DNA from: Staphylococcus condimenti | Lineage (GTDB): Bacteria > Bacillota > Bacilli > Staphylococcales > Staphylococcaceae | Assembly: GCF_001618885.1 (NCBI RefSeq) | Contig: NZ_CP015114.1 | Coordinates: forward strand, 1,922,001 to 1,986,000 | DNA length: 64,000 bases | Direction: 5' to 3' | Shown here: piece after piece, positions 45,743-54,820 of the stretch | How positions within the stretch are numbered: the first letter of the stretch is position 1 | Layout: the number at the start of each line of letters is the position of its first letter | Made by a program: the position numbers and the translations under genes | The notes under the pieces: generated by a model | What the model was told of the DNA's origin: nothing | Database searches by the model: none | The model's input: only the letters and a program-made list of their open reading frames with translations

Positions 45743-47566
45743 TTATTTTGCCTTTTTCTCTGATACAAACTCTTTATCATAATAATTACTGCGAATGCTT
45801 AATTCTTTATCGAATTTTTTGAAACCATCACGCTCAATAAGAGTAGGTTTTTTCGAGAAGAAATCTGTACCTAAGCCAAGTCGATGTCCTTTTATTTCAA
45901 CACCCATTGCTGAAAGCGTAGTTGGGTAGAAATCAAGTGGCGCATATTGACGGTCTATAGTTTTATTAGGCTTCACAGCAGGATTCAAAATCAGATTGAA
46001 CACAGTACGATTATATTTCGGATCAAAGTTTTTAAAGAATTTTTTATCCATACTGCGGTGATCACCTGTAATCACAACCGTTGTATCCTCATAGAAAGGT
46101 TGGGCTTGAATCCACTTAATAAAGTTCACAGCTTCTTTATCCGAATATGAGATAACGTTAGCATATTGATTCTTATGCGGTGTCGGTGCGTTTTTTGAAA
46201 GATAGCCGTCAGGGAAATGTGTGTCTGCTGTTTCCATTGTGAAGTTGAAAGGTTTGCCTTCTTTAGAGAGGCGTGTGATTTCATCTTTAGCAAATTTATA
46301 AAGCTTATCATCTTCGAATCCCCACCATACATTATAATCTTTCGGGATTAATTTTTGATTACGCGCATATTTTACATCGAAAATTTTGTAATGCCCATGT
46401 GTTGTAAAGTAGGTTGTTAAACCACCGAAATCAGCATCTGCACCAAACATAATTGTTTGGTTGTAACCTTCTTTATGCAAGATATCTCCGATACCGACTG
46501 CGCCAGGCAAGAAGTAACCTGATTTACCATAGCTGTTACCATTCATTGGTATTTTGAGCGGAATTCCCATTCCCATGTTGACCATACCAGCAACAGACCA
46601 ACCAGAACCATATATTTGTTGCGGGCCTCCTAGAGATTTATCTGTATTAGAAAAATGTACGCCTTCATCTGATAATTTTGTCAGATTAGGAATTAAATTT
46701 TCATCCATATAGCCGCCAAGTTCTTTTGAGGCATAAGAATTTTCCATTGATTCTAAGTAAATATGAATTAAATTACGTTTTTTCTCAGGAAATTTCAGTT
46801 GTGCTTTTTCATCTGTAACATAATTATTTTCAATGTATTTCGAGTCTTGGTTATATGCTTGATAAACTTCCGGTAATTTCAATTTATTTGAACCATAGAA
46901 AAGACCAGATACTAAAACTGCAGTTGCTACAATTAATAAACAAAAGCGAATAGTTGAGCGTTTAATAAATGTTTTTATATTCTTAGCAGTTTCCCATTGG
47001 AAGTTGAATCGGTTAAAGGCGATTAAAAAGAGCAGCGGCAGAGAATAAAACACTGCTTTTAAAATCGGTCCTTTAATCATCGCACCTGTCATATCATCAC
47101 TTGTACCTTTAATAGGTGAATTTAAATTGAATAAAAACTGTTCGGGCGTGATATTACCGAAGAAATCAATGAACCAGTCTGCGAAAAAGACAGCGAGCAA
47201 ACCGATAACAGTAAATAAGACAATAATAATGTTAATGATTGAATCTGTCCAAACGCGTTTTGGTGCTTGATATTCAAATTGCAGACGACGGTTTAAGACA
47301 GCTTGAATCACTAATAAAATGATACCGATCGCACATGCCAAAAGAATATATTTTAATGCAAATGATGTCTGATAAAGTCTCGATACTAAGCTATTTGGCT
47401 TATGTAAATAAAAAATTAAAATACCGATAGTGCTGAAATTAATAAAAATAGTATAGAAAAAGAAGGAAGTTACCCATTTAAAAATGGAAACCTTACGTCG
47501 AATAAATAAGCAATCAAGTACGGTGAAAATAATACCGATAGCGAGATAAATAGCGTATTGAATCAT
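45743..47566 (-). CDS. Phosphoglycerol transferase-like membrane sulfatase (LtaS/OpgB family)
   Basis: A 607-residue protein with five N-terminal membrane spans (about 1-230) and a large extracytoplasmic sulfatase-fold domain. Motifs: NLIHIYLESMENSYASKE near 268 (metal-binding Glu), FSNTDKSLGG, then GSGWSVAGMVNMGMGIPL near 320, TADTHFPDG, TVVITGDHRSMD and the end motif HRLGLGTDFFSKKPTL. The middle motif resembles E. coli OpgB, where a Thr nucleophile follows the Trp; here the residue is Ser. It is therefore closer to OpgB-type than to LtaS proper. It faces the polysaccharide operon and may decorate that glycan with phosphoglycerol (inference). Confidence 0.82.
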   Translation of the reverse strand: MIQYAIYLAIGIIFTVLDCLFIRRKVSIFKWVTSFFFYTIFINFSTIGILIFYLHKPNSLVSRLYQTSFALKYILLACAIGIILLVIQAVLNRRLQFEYQAPKRVWTDSIINIIIVLFTVIGLLAVFFADWFIDFFGNITPEQFLFNLNSPIKGTSDDMTGAMIKGPILKAVFYSLPLLFLIAFNRFNFQWETAKNIKTFIKRSTIRFCLLIVATAVLVSGLFYGSNKLKLPEVYQAYNQDSKYIENNYVTDEKAQLKFPEKKRNLIHIYLESMENSYASKELGGYMDENLIPNLTKLSDEGVHFSNTDKSLGGPQQIYGSGWSVAGMVNMGMGIPLKIPMNGNSYGKSGYFLPGAVGIGDILHKEGYNQTIMFGADADFGGLTTYFTTHGHYKIFDVKYARNQKLIPKDYNVWWGFEDDKLYKFAKDEITRLSKEGKPFNFTMETADTHFPDGYLSKNAPTPHKNQYANVISYSDKEAVNFIKWIQAQPFYEDTTVVITGDHRSMDKKFFKNFDPKYNRTVFNLILNPAVKPNKTIDRQYAPLDFYPTTLSAMGVEIKGHRLGLGTDFFSKKPTLIERDGFKKFDKELSIRSNYYDKEFVSEKKAK

Positions 47567-47689
47567 GATAGTTTTTTCTGCTCCTTATATAGATGTTGGT
47601 GATTCTAATGTCATTCTCATAATAGATAGTTGATAATATATAATTTTACTATTGAAATATAAACTTGTCATTAAGAATATTGAAAAGAA

Positions 47690-47725
47690 AGCAAAAAAAT
47701 AGTACAGCTCGTTTAAGCTGCACTA
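47690..47725 (-). terminator. Terminator of the farR-like gene
   Basis: On the minus strand, AGTGCAGCT pairs with AGCTGTACT (one mismatch), followed by ATTTTTTTG. Confidence 0.8.
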
Positions 47726-47729
47726 TTCA

Positions 47730-48305
47730 CTAAACATCTTTAATTCTGATATTAACGAGTTTATTGAACATCTCGTCTAATTTTTCTAATGAAACTTTTG
47801 AACCTGTCTTAGAATCCACTGGATAACATTCATTTATATTATTCCATTCTCCCATTGCCTGAATCGTAGCTTCAAAAACACGTGCCACTAAATCGATAGG
47901 GATATCACTGTCAACTTCAATTTTATCTTGATTATCTTTTATATCTTGACGCAATTTTTCGATGAAAATAGAAGCTCCTGTTTCAAAGAATTTAGGGTCA
48001 TGCTTTTGTTTCTCGCTGATCTTAGTGATAGGAAAATCAATAAAAGTTGCGATAGATTGAAACGGTTGATGAATACGATCGCGTAAATCTTTTTCGAAAT
48101 AGTCTTTTGTAATATTTTGGAGTAAATAAGACAGCAAGTCATATTTATCATAAAAATGTTTATAGAAAGTTGTACGGTGTACTAAAGCTTCGTCACAAAT
48201 CATATTAACTGTTATTGAAGAAAACATTGTGCTTTCTAATAGTGTAAATAAAGATTCAGATAAAGCACGTTTGGTTTTAATCACTCTTAAATCTGTCGGA
48301 TTCAA
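47730..48305 (-). CDS. farR: TetR-family regulator, FarR-like
   Basis: A 191-residue TetR regulator with an N-terminal helix-turn-helix (VIKTKRALSESLF, then ALVHRTTFYKHFYDKYDLLSYL). It is divergent from an MMPL-family exporter, the same arrangement as farR/farE of S. aureus. There, FarR senses fatty acids and binds TAGWTTA motifs; three such motifs lie in the intergenic region here. AGGAGG precedes the start. The symbol is by context and remembered motif, so other TetR/MMPL pairs remain possible. Confidence 0.72.
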   Translation of the reverse strand: MNPTDLRVIKTKRALSESLFTLLESTMFSSITVNMICDEALVHRTTFYKHFYDKYDLLSYLLQNITKDYFEKDLRDRIHQPFQSIATFIDFPITKISEKQKHDPKFFETGASIFIEKLRQDIKDNQDKIEVDSDIPIDLVARVFEATIQAMGEWNNINECYPVDSKTGSKVSLEKLDEMFNKLVNIRIKDV

Positions 48306-48326
48306 ATCTACAATTCCTCCTTAGTG

Positions 48327-48426
48327 TAGTTTAGCCCTATAAATAGGTTGAAATATATCTGTACAGGTAATAATGAACCATGTAGCATATGTGATACGTA
48401 ATTAATCTACTATGTAGAATAAACTA
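48327..48426. promoter_or_regulatory. FarR-type operator sites and divergent promoter region
   Basis: TAGWTTA motifs: TAGTTTA (48327-48333), TAATCTA (48403-48409, reverse) and TAAACTA (48420-48426, reverse). The last two are 17 bp apart, beside the inverted repeat TCTACTATGTAGA (48406-48418). One lies near the regulator start and two near the exporter start. Confidence 0.55.
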
Positions 48427-48455
48427 TACTGTATATCTATAGAGGAGGCAATACT

Positions 48456-51086
48456 TTGGCAAAATTTCTTTATAAACTCGGTTCATTTATTGCAAAACAT
48501 AAATGGTGGGCTATTGTTGCGTGGGTCGTTTTATTAGCAGCAGTCTTAACGCCGATTACTATCGATAAGCCCAAATTTGATAATGATATCAAAATGACTG
48601 GATTAAAATCGATAGACACGAATAAAAAAATAGAAAAGCATTTTAATGTCGATAGTGAAAAGGCCACGATAACGGTGGTCATGAAATCTCATTCTAAAGA
48701 TGGGATTGTGAAGAAAGATGTCATGAAAGATGTTCAAAAAACATTAGACGATATTAAAAAAGATGATAAACGTGTAGATAAGATTACTGATCCATACAAA
48801 AATAAACAAATCAGTAAAGATAAGACCACTGCTTTTGCAGACATTCAATACGACGTTCAAGCAACATCATTGAGTGATAAAAGCAAGGACAAGGTAAAAG
48901 ACAACTTAGATGATTTAAAAGACAAACATAATCTGCAAACTGAATTAACAGGAAATGGAATGAGCGGCAGTGTTGAAACTGGCGGTGCTTCTGAAATTAT
49001 CGGTATCGCAGTCGCATTTATCGTTTTATTAATTACATTCGGTTCATTTGTTGCTGCTGGCTTGCCGATTATCTCAGCTGTTATCGGATTAGCAACAAGT
49101 GTCAGCATTATCGGTTTAATGACGAAAATTGTGGATGTCCCAAATGTGACGCTGACACTCGCAGTCATGATTGGTCTTGCAGTCGGTATTGATTATGCGC
49201 TCTTTATTTTATTCAGATACCGACAAATTATTAAGGAGGAACGCGACGTACCTAAAGCTGTAGGTCTAGCAATAGGTACAGCAGGCGGCGCAGTTATTTT
49301 CGCTGGTATTACAGTGATTATTGCAGTATGTGGACTCGGCCTCATTGGTATCAAGTTCTTAGGTGTCATGGGTTACATGTCAGCAATCAGTGTGTTATTT
49401 GCTGTTATCAGTGCACTGACACTCGTTCCAGCGTTAATTAGTATTTTCCATAAAGCAATCAGACCAAAAGTTGAACGTAAATCACGCAAAACAGCAGATA
49501 CACGTTGGTCTCGCTTTGTAGTAGGCAGTCCATTAGCGGCTGTTTTAGTCGGTGTGATTATTCTAGGTTTAGCTGCAATGCCGATTTCGCAAATGCGCTT
49601 AGGTATTCCTGATGACGGTGTTAAACCCGATCATACGACTCAAAAGAAAGCTTATGACATTATGAGTGATAAATTCGGAGAAGGCTTTAATGGTAAAATT
49701 CCAATGCTTGTTAATGTCAAAGACAAAAAAGACAACCCTCAAGAAATGCAAAAAGACTTAAAAGATTTAAGTAAAGACATCAACGATATGGATAATGTCG
49801 ATATGGTTTCACCGCCGCAAATGAGTAAAGATAATGATTATGTTTTGATTACAGTAATTCCAGATAAAGGACCTCAAGCCAAAAGCACAGATGATTTAGT
49901 AAAAGACTTGAGAGACTATCATGATGATGCCAAAGATAAATACAGCTTCTTAACTGAAATTTCTGGTCAAAGTGTTATCAACTTAGATATGTCTAAGAAA
50001 TTAAATGATGCTATTCCTGTCTTTGCGGGTATTATCGTGACACTTGCATTCTTATTATTAATGCTTGTATTCCGTTCCATCATTATTCCGTTAAAAGCAG
50101 TAGGCGGATTCTTGCTATCCTTAACAGCAACACTTGGATTTACCACACTCGTAATGCAGGAAGGATTTATGAAACAACTCTTTGGAGTTCATGAAACAGC
50201 ACCTGTACTGGCTTTCTTACCAGTTATTGTTATTGGTATCTTGTTTGGTCTTGCGATGGACTATGAAGTGTTCTTAATGTCACGTATACATGAAGAATAT
50301 AGTCGTACGCATGACAACAAACATTCAATTAAAGTAGGTATAAGAGAAAGTGGTCCAGTTATTATTGCAGCAGCACTTATTATGATTAGTGTGTTCATGG
50401 CCTTTGCCATTCAAGATGATGTAATGATTAAAACCATGGGTATTGCACTCGCATTTGGTGTATTCTTTGATGCATTCATTGTGAGATTATTGATGATACC
50501 CGCACTGACAGCTTTATTCGGCAAAGCTTCATGGTACTTGCCTGCATGGTTGAACCGTATCTTACCGAAAATTGATATTGAAGGACATGCCTTAGAAGAT
50601 ATGATGCCTCGTGAAGACTATATTACAGAACAAGAAGAACGTGCAGCTGAGCGACGTAAATACAGTGTAGTAAATGAAGAAACATCAGAAACACGCAATC
50701 TTTATAAAGAATTACGTAATACAACAGATCAACCGAACCGACTTATTTATAATGCATTGCTGCTTTATGCGAAAGATCATGCACCTGATATTTACCGTGA
50801 ACATACTGAAAAAGAGGGAGCTAGTGAGAAGACTCATTCTCAAGATGCCACTCAATATGGTTTAAAACAACATGACGGCAGCGGCTACAACGAAGTAGGC
50901 CATGACGAACAGCATCCTCAAACTACAGATGCTCCAAGTGTGATTCATGGTAATGAAACATTGAGATATAACACACCGAACGCACAACAACGAGAAGATT
51001 TATATAATTTGTTAAGTCAGCAAAGCAAAAACATCAGTGAAATGAATGAAATTATTAAACATTTGATAAATAAAAACAACCAATAG
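48456..51086 (+). CDS. farE: MMPL-family RND exporter, FarE-like
   Basis: An 876-residue membrane exporter with 12 spans in two halves, each with a large outside loop (about 45-175 and 400-530). Proton-relay motifs are seen in VGIDYALFILFRYR near residue 247 and GLAMDYEVFLMSRIHEEY near 600. A hydrophilic C-terminal tail of about 160 residues (about 715-876), rich in Glu, Asp, His and Gln, ends with a helix (ISEMNEIIKHLINKNNQ). S. aureus FarE exports unsaturated fatty acids, and the neighbouring TetR supports that reading. It starts at a TTG after GAGGAGG. Confidence 0.8.
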   Translation: MAKFLYKLGSFIAKHKWWAIVAWVVLLAAVLTPITIDKPKFDNDIKMTGLKSIDTNKKIEKHFNVDSEKATITVVMKSHSKDGIVKKDVMKDVQKTLDDIKKDDKRVDKITDPYKNKQISKDKTTAFADIQYDVQATSLSDKSKDKVKDNLDDLKDKHNLQTELTGNGMSGSVETGGASEIIGIAVAFIVLLITFGSFVAAGLPIISAVIGLATSVSIIGLMTKIVDVPNVTLTLAVMIGLAVGIDYALFILFRYRQIIKEERDVPKAVGLAIGTAGGAVIFAGITVIIAVCGLGLIGIKFLGVMGYMSAISVLFAVISALTLVPALISIFHKAIRPKVERKSRKTADTRWSRFVVGSPLAAVLVGVIILGLAAMPISQMRLGIPDDGVKPDHTTQKKAYDIMSDKFGEGFNGKIPMLVNVKDKKDNPQEMQKDLKDLSKDINDMDNVDMVSPPQMSKDNDYVLITVIPDKGPQAKSTDDLVKDLRDYHDDAKDKYSFLTEISGQSVINLDMSKKLNDAIPVFAGIIVTLAFLLLMLVFRSIIIPLKAVGGFLLSLTATLGFTTLVMQEGFMKQLFGVHETAPVLAFLPVIVIGILFGLAMDYEVFLMSRIHEEYSRTHDNKHSIKVGIRESGPVIIAAALIMISVFMAFAIQDDVMIKTMGIALAFGVFFDAFIVRLLMIPALTALFGKASWYLPAWLNRILPKIDIEGHALEDMMPREDYITEQEERAAERRKYSVVNEETSETRNLYKELRNTTDQPNRLIYNALLLYAKDHAPDIYREHTEKEGASEKTHSQDATQYGLKQHDGSGYNEVGHDEQHPQTTDAPSVIHGNETLRYNTPNAQQREDLYNLLSQQSKNISEMNEIIKHLINKNNQ

Positions 51087-51125
51087 AAATTTCTTAGCGA
51101 TTGTAGAATTCTAAAGATAATAAGC

Positions 51126-51160
51126 TAGGGCTCAGTCATTTAGGCTGAGCCCTTTATATG
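51126..51160 (+). terminator. Terminator after the farE-like gene
   Basis: GGGCTCAG pairs with CTGAGCCC, followed by TTTATA. The next 250 bp to 51409 hold no gene apart from the promoter region of the glycosyltransferase fusion. Confidence 0.8.
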
Positions 51161-51409
51161 TGAAATAAAGATGGTAATCATAGTCAATGATTTTAAAAAA
51201 TATCCTAATTATTAATAAAGTTTAAATATAATTCCCAACCGCGATATAGCAAGGTTTATTCATAGTTTTCGTGCAAAAAGAATATTCTTTGAAAGGTTTT
51301 ATGTTTTCAATTTTATGGAAAATAAAATATAATGCTAGATTGTAATCTGTTTCAGATTCGAAACAGCATGATAGTGATATATCTATATACAGATGAGGAG
51401 AAACAAACA

Positions 51410-53578
51410 ATGAATGACTTAACAGTTATCGTTACTTATTATAATTCAGAAGAATATATTCGCGAATGTATTGAAAGCTTGAAGCAACAACGAAATCAAG
51501 ACTTTGATGTTATCGTCGTGAATGATGGTTCTACCGATAACTCAGAGGCAATTTTAAAAGAAACACTCAAAGATTATGATAAATCCATTCAACATATCAA
51601 TTTACAAACTAATCAAGGTCACGCACACGCTAGAAACGTAGCAATGAAGGAAGTTAAAACACCTTACTTCATGTTTTTAGATGCAGATGACGAGTTAGCA
51701 AGTTATGCAATTCATTTTTATCTGAAGAATATCAATGGACTAGATGCATTAATTGCACCAATTAATAATTTCAGCTTGAAACGTCCGCAATATATTGATT
51801 CGAATAAAATCAGATTAGAATACATGACAACCAAAACAAATCCCAATTCTTTTTTACGTAAGAATACAGCTTGCAATATCATGTTTAAAACAGCGATTGT
51901 ACAAGCGCATGATTTACAATTTGATGAGCATTTGAAAACTTATGTCGATAACTCTTTTGTTGTCGAGTACATTCCTTATGTGAATCGTTTTGTACGTATT
52001 TTCGGCTTCCCATTTTATTACAGAGGAGAAGTTTATGATCCGTTTGAAACCGAAAAACTGACTGAACAAGATAGAGATGATTTGTTTGAAGATTATGCAG
52101 ATAGTTATTTGCATACCATACAAAAAACGAAAAATAAGAAAGTTAAACGCTTCTTAACTAATAAAATGGCGAAGAAAATCCGTAATGTTTTTGATCCTGC
52201 TCAAAAAGATGTCGCCTTTCATTATTCTCAACACGAGCAAACATTAATTAACCTTGCTCGAAAAATTAAACGACCACTGTTAGAACAAGGCGGAACGTTG
52301 TTTAAATTAGAGATGCTGCTCTTAATGTTGAAACAACCTAAAGGAGCATATTCAGTTAATAAATTACGAGAATTTATTCGCCTTGCTAAAAACATTGTTT
52401 TGAATAAAAAATCGAAAAATCGTTCGATTTATGAATTAACAGATAGTCCAGAAAATGTGCAGAATGCTACGATTGTTTTCGAAACATTCGGCGGTAAAAA
52501 TTACAGTGACAGTCCAAAATATATTTATGAATATATGCAGAAAAAATATCCATATTATAACTATGTATGGTCACTCAAAAAGCCGGGCGCTCATGTGGTA
52601 CCAGGCAATGCAAAAAAGGTACAAAAAGGTTCGAAAGACTATTTCAAAGCTTATTCTGATGCACATTACTGGATTTCTAACGCGCGTACACCGCTTTATT
52701 TAAATAAGAAAGCAAACCAAACTTATATTCAAACATGGCATGGTACACCATTAAAACGCTTAGCTAATGATATGAAAGTCGTGCGTATGCCAGGTACTAC
52801 AACACCTGTATATAAACGAAATTTTAAAGAGGAAACAGAACGTTGGGATTATTTAATTTCACCGAATCGCTATTCTACTGAAATTTTTGAATCAGCATTC
52901 TGGATGGACCCGGATCGTATTTTAGAAATTGGTTATCCTCGTAATGATGTTCTTGTAAATCGTCAAAACGATCAAGATTACATTAATGAAATCAGAGAAA
53001 ACTTAAACATTCCACAGGATAAAAAAGTTATTACGTACGCACCGACATGGCGCGATGATGAGTTTATCAAAAAAGGACAGTACTTATTTAATCTGCAAAT
53101 TGATTTGGAGAATTTATATCAACAAATTGGCGATGAATATGTAATTTTATTACGTATGCATTATCTTATCGCTAACGCTTTAGATTTAAGCGGATATGAA
53201 GATTTTGCGGTTGATGTTTCTAATTATGATGATGTTTCAGAAATCTTCTTGATTTCAGATGCCTTAATTACAGATTATTCATCTGTAATGTTTGATTACG
53301 GTATCTTAAAACGTCCGCAATTCTTCTTTGCTTATGATATTGAAAAGTACGATAAAGGATTGCGCGGTTTTTATATGGACTATAAAAAAGATTTACCTGG
53401 TCCTATTTTTACAGATCCGCAGCAACTTGCAGAAAGCTTGAAAGATATACCGAAAGTACAAAATGAATATCAAGATAAAATAGATGCGTTTTATGATCGT
53501 TTTTGCAGTGTTGATAATGGTAAAGCGTCTCAATATATCGGTGATATGATTCATGAAAATATTGAAAAAAACAAGTAA
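51410..53578 (+). CDS. Fusion: GT2 glycosyltransferase plus TagF-like glycerophosphotransferase
   Basis: A 722-residue protein. Residues 1-about 230 are a GT-A family 2 glycosyltransferase (LTVIVTYYNSEEYIRECIESL, VVNDGSTDNSE, and the DxD motif in MFLDADDE). After a helical linker, residues about 360-722 are a CDP-glycerol glycerophosphotransferase domain (TWHGTPLKRLANDM, ITYAPTWRDDEF, LLRMHYLIANAL, ALITDYSSVMFDYGIL). TagF-like proteins with N-terminal GT2 domains occur in staphylococci and may make a sugar-glycerol-phosphate polymer or its primer. The start is the ATG at 51410 after GAGGAG. It is monocistronic, ending at a strong terminator. Confidence 0.88.
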   Translation: MNDLTVIVTYYNSEEYIRECIESLKQQRNQDFDVIVVNDGSTDNSEAILKETLKDYDKSIQHINLQTNQGHAHARNVAMKEVKTPYFMFLDADDELASYAIHFYLKNINGLDALIAPINNFSLKRPQYIDSNKIRLEYMTTKTNPNSFLRKNTACNIMFKTAIVQAHDLQFDEHLKTYVDNSFVVEYIPYVNRFVRIFGFPFYYRGEVYDPFETEKLTEQDRDDLFEDYADSYLHTIQKTKNKKVKRFLTNKMAKKIRNVFDPAQKDVAFHYSQHEQTLINLARKIKRPLLEQGGTLFKLEMLLLMLKQPKGAYSVNKLREFIRLAKNIVLNKKSKNRSIYELTDSPENVQNATIVFETFGGKNYSDSPKYIYEYMQKKYPYYNYVWSLKKPGAHVVPGNAKKVQKGSKDYFKAYSDAHYWISNARTPLYLNKKANQTYIQTWHGTPLKRLANDMKVVRMPGTTTPVYKRNFKEETERWDYLISPNRYSTEIFESAFWMDPDRILEIGYPRNDVLVNRQNDQDYINEIRENLNIPQDKKVITYAPTWRDDEFIKKGQYLFNLQIDLENLYQQIGDEYVILLRMHYLIANALDLSGYEDFAVDVSNYDDVSEIFLISDALITDYSSVMFDYGILKRPQFFFAYDIEKYDKGLRGFYMDYKKDLPGPIFTDPQQLAESLKDIPKVQNEYQDKIDAFYDRFCSVDNGKASQYIGDMIHENIEKNK

Positions 53579-53583
53579 TATTT

Positions 53584-53619
53584 TAAACAGAATCCATTAA
53601 GCGGATTCTGTTTTTTTGC
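53584..53619 (+). terminator. Terminator after the GT2-TagF gene
   Basis: AAACAGAATCC pairs with GGATTCTGTTT, followed by seven T. Confidence 0.92.
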
Positions 53620-53674
53620 TTTCTTAGGCTTGCTTAACTGTGATAAAGGTTATATTAACTATGAGGTGACAGAC

Positions 53675-54241
53675 ATGAAACAAGAAAAGACAATTTATAC
53701 AATTGGCCATTCTAATCATGATAAAGAGACATTTTTAAAAATGCTGCAGGAATTTGATGTTGAAGTATTAGAAGATATACGCGCTTTTACGAAAAGCCGC
53801 AAATACCCGCAGTTCAATGATGAGAATATGAAAGAGTGGTTAGGAGAAGCGGGAATCGAATATCGTCAAGACCACGAACTGGGAGGAAGACGACGTCCAA
53901 GCCAAACTGTCGGACGTACATTAAATTCAGGTTGGCAAAACGAATCTTTCCACAATTATGCCGATTATACTTTAACAGATGAATTTAAAGATGGCATCAA
54001 GATTTTAGAAAAGATAGCTGAAGAAAAACGTACAGCTTATATGTGTTCAGAACATCACCCAGCACGCTGCCATCGTCTTATTGTAAGTAATTATTTAGTA
54101 GCACAGGGTTGGAAAGTATTGCATATTATGCAAAATAATAAAGGTGACATCATTACACAAGAGCATCAATTAGGACAATGGGGTGCGATGCCGATTTTAG
54201 AAGATGACGGTGAAGTTGTCTATCCTAAAAATGTAGAGTGA
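53675..54241 (+). CDS. DUF488 family protein
   Basis: A 188-residue protein of the DUF488 family. It has the N-terminal TIGHSNHDKETF, the VEVLEDIRAFTKSRKYPQFN segment and the CSEHHPARCHRLIVSNYL motif with two Cys and two or three His, which could bind a metal. The function of the family is not established. I start at the ATG at 53675, five bases after GAGGTGA. It stands alone between two terminators. Confidence 0.85.
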   Translation: MKQEKTIYTIGHSNHDKETFLKMLQEFDVEVLEDIRAFTKSRKYPQFNDENMKEWLGEAGIEYRQDHELGGRRRPSQTVGRTLNSGWQNESFHNYADYTLTDEFKDGIKILEKIAEEKRTAYMCSEHHPARCHRLIVSNYLVAQGWKVLHIMQNNKGDIITQEHQLGQWGAMPILEDDGEVVYPKNVE

Positions 54242-54294
54242 AGTATATATCAACTTAAGCACAAATGTAAATACAGCATATTATAAATTATTAG

Positions 54295-54327
54295 TGAGAC
54301 AGGTTATCTATCTGTCTCATTTTTTTG
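54295..54327 (+). terminator. Terminator after the DUF488 gene
   Basis: GAGACAG pairs with CTGTCTC, followed by ATTTTTTT. Confidence 0.88.
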
Positions 54328-54427
54328 TAAAAAATTCACAAAATCGCTGCAATTATATGGTATTTTCAACCTAAAAATGAGATCCTGCTTATAAGCAATG
54401 AATTTTTAAATGAGCGAGGGATATGAG

Positions 54428-54820
54428 ATGAAGAAACTAATTGAAGTGGTAGGCGCAGTGATTTATGACAACAATAAAATATTATGTGCACAACGCAGTG
54501 AACAAATGAGTTTACCTTTATTATGGGAATTTCCTGGAGGTAAAATTGAACAAGGTGAATCTGATGTTGATGCTCTAAAACGTGAAATCAGAGAAGAAAT
54601 GAAATGTGATTTAGAAGTTTTAGACAAGGTTACAACAACGACTTATGAATATGATTTTGCAGTGATTCAACTTACTACATACAAATGCCGATTACAAAAA
54701 CAAATGCCGACTTTAACAGAACATCAACAAATTCAATGGCTGAATGCAGAAGATTTACATCAATTAGAATGGGCACCCGCAGATATTCCGACAGTCGATA
54801 AGATTGTTGAAGAAGGGTAA
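54428..54820 (+). CDS. NUDIX hydrolase, MutT/8-oxo-dGTP diphosphatase-like
   Basis: A 130-residue NUDIX hydrolase. The full Nudix box is present: GGKIEQGESDVDALKREIREE, with all catalytic Glu residues (near 37-57). Length and the N-terminal VVGAVIYDNNKILCAQR fit MutT/CTP pyrophosphohydrolase types that clean oxidised nucleotides. I start at the ATG at 54428 after GAGGGATAT. Its TAA overlaps the ATG of the PLD-helicase gene (TAATG), so the two proteins are translationally coupled and probably work in one pathway, such as DNA repair or defence. Confidence 0.88.
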   Translation: MKKLIEVVGAVIYDNNKILCAQRSEQMSLPLLWEFPGGKIEQGESDVDALKREIREEMKCDLEVLDKVTTTTYEYDFAVIQLTTYKCRLQKQMPTLTEHQQIQWLNAEDLHQLEWAPADIPTVDKIVEEG

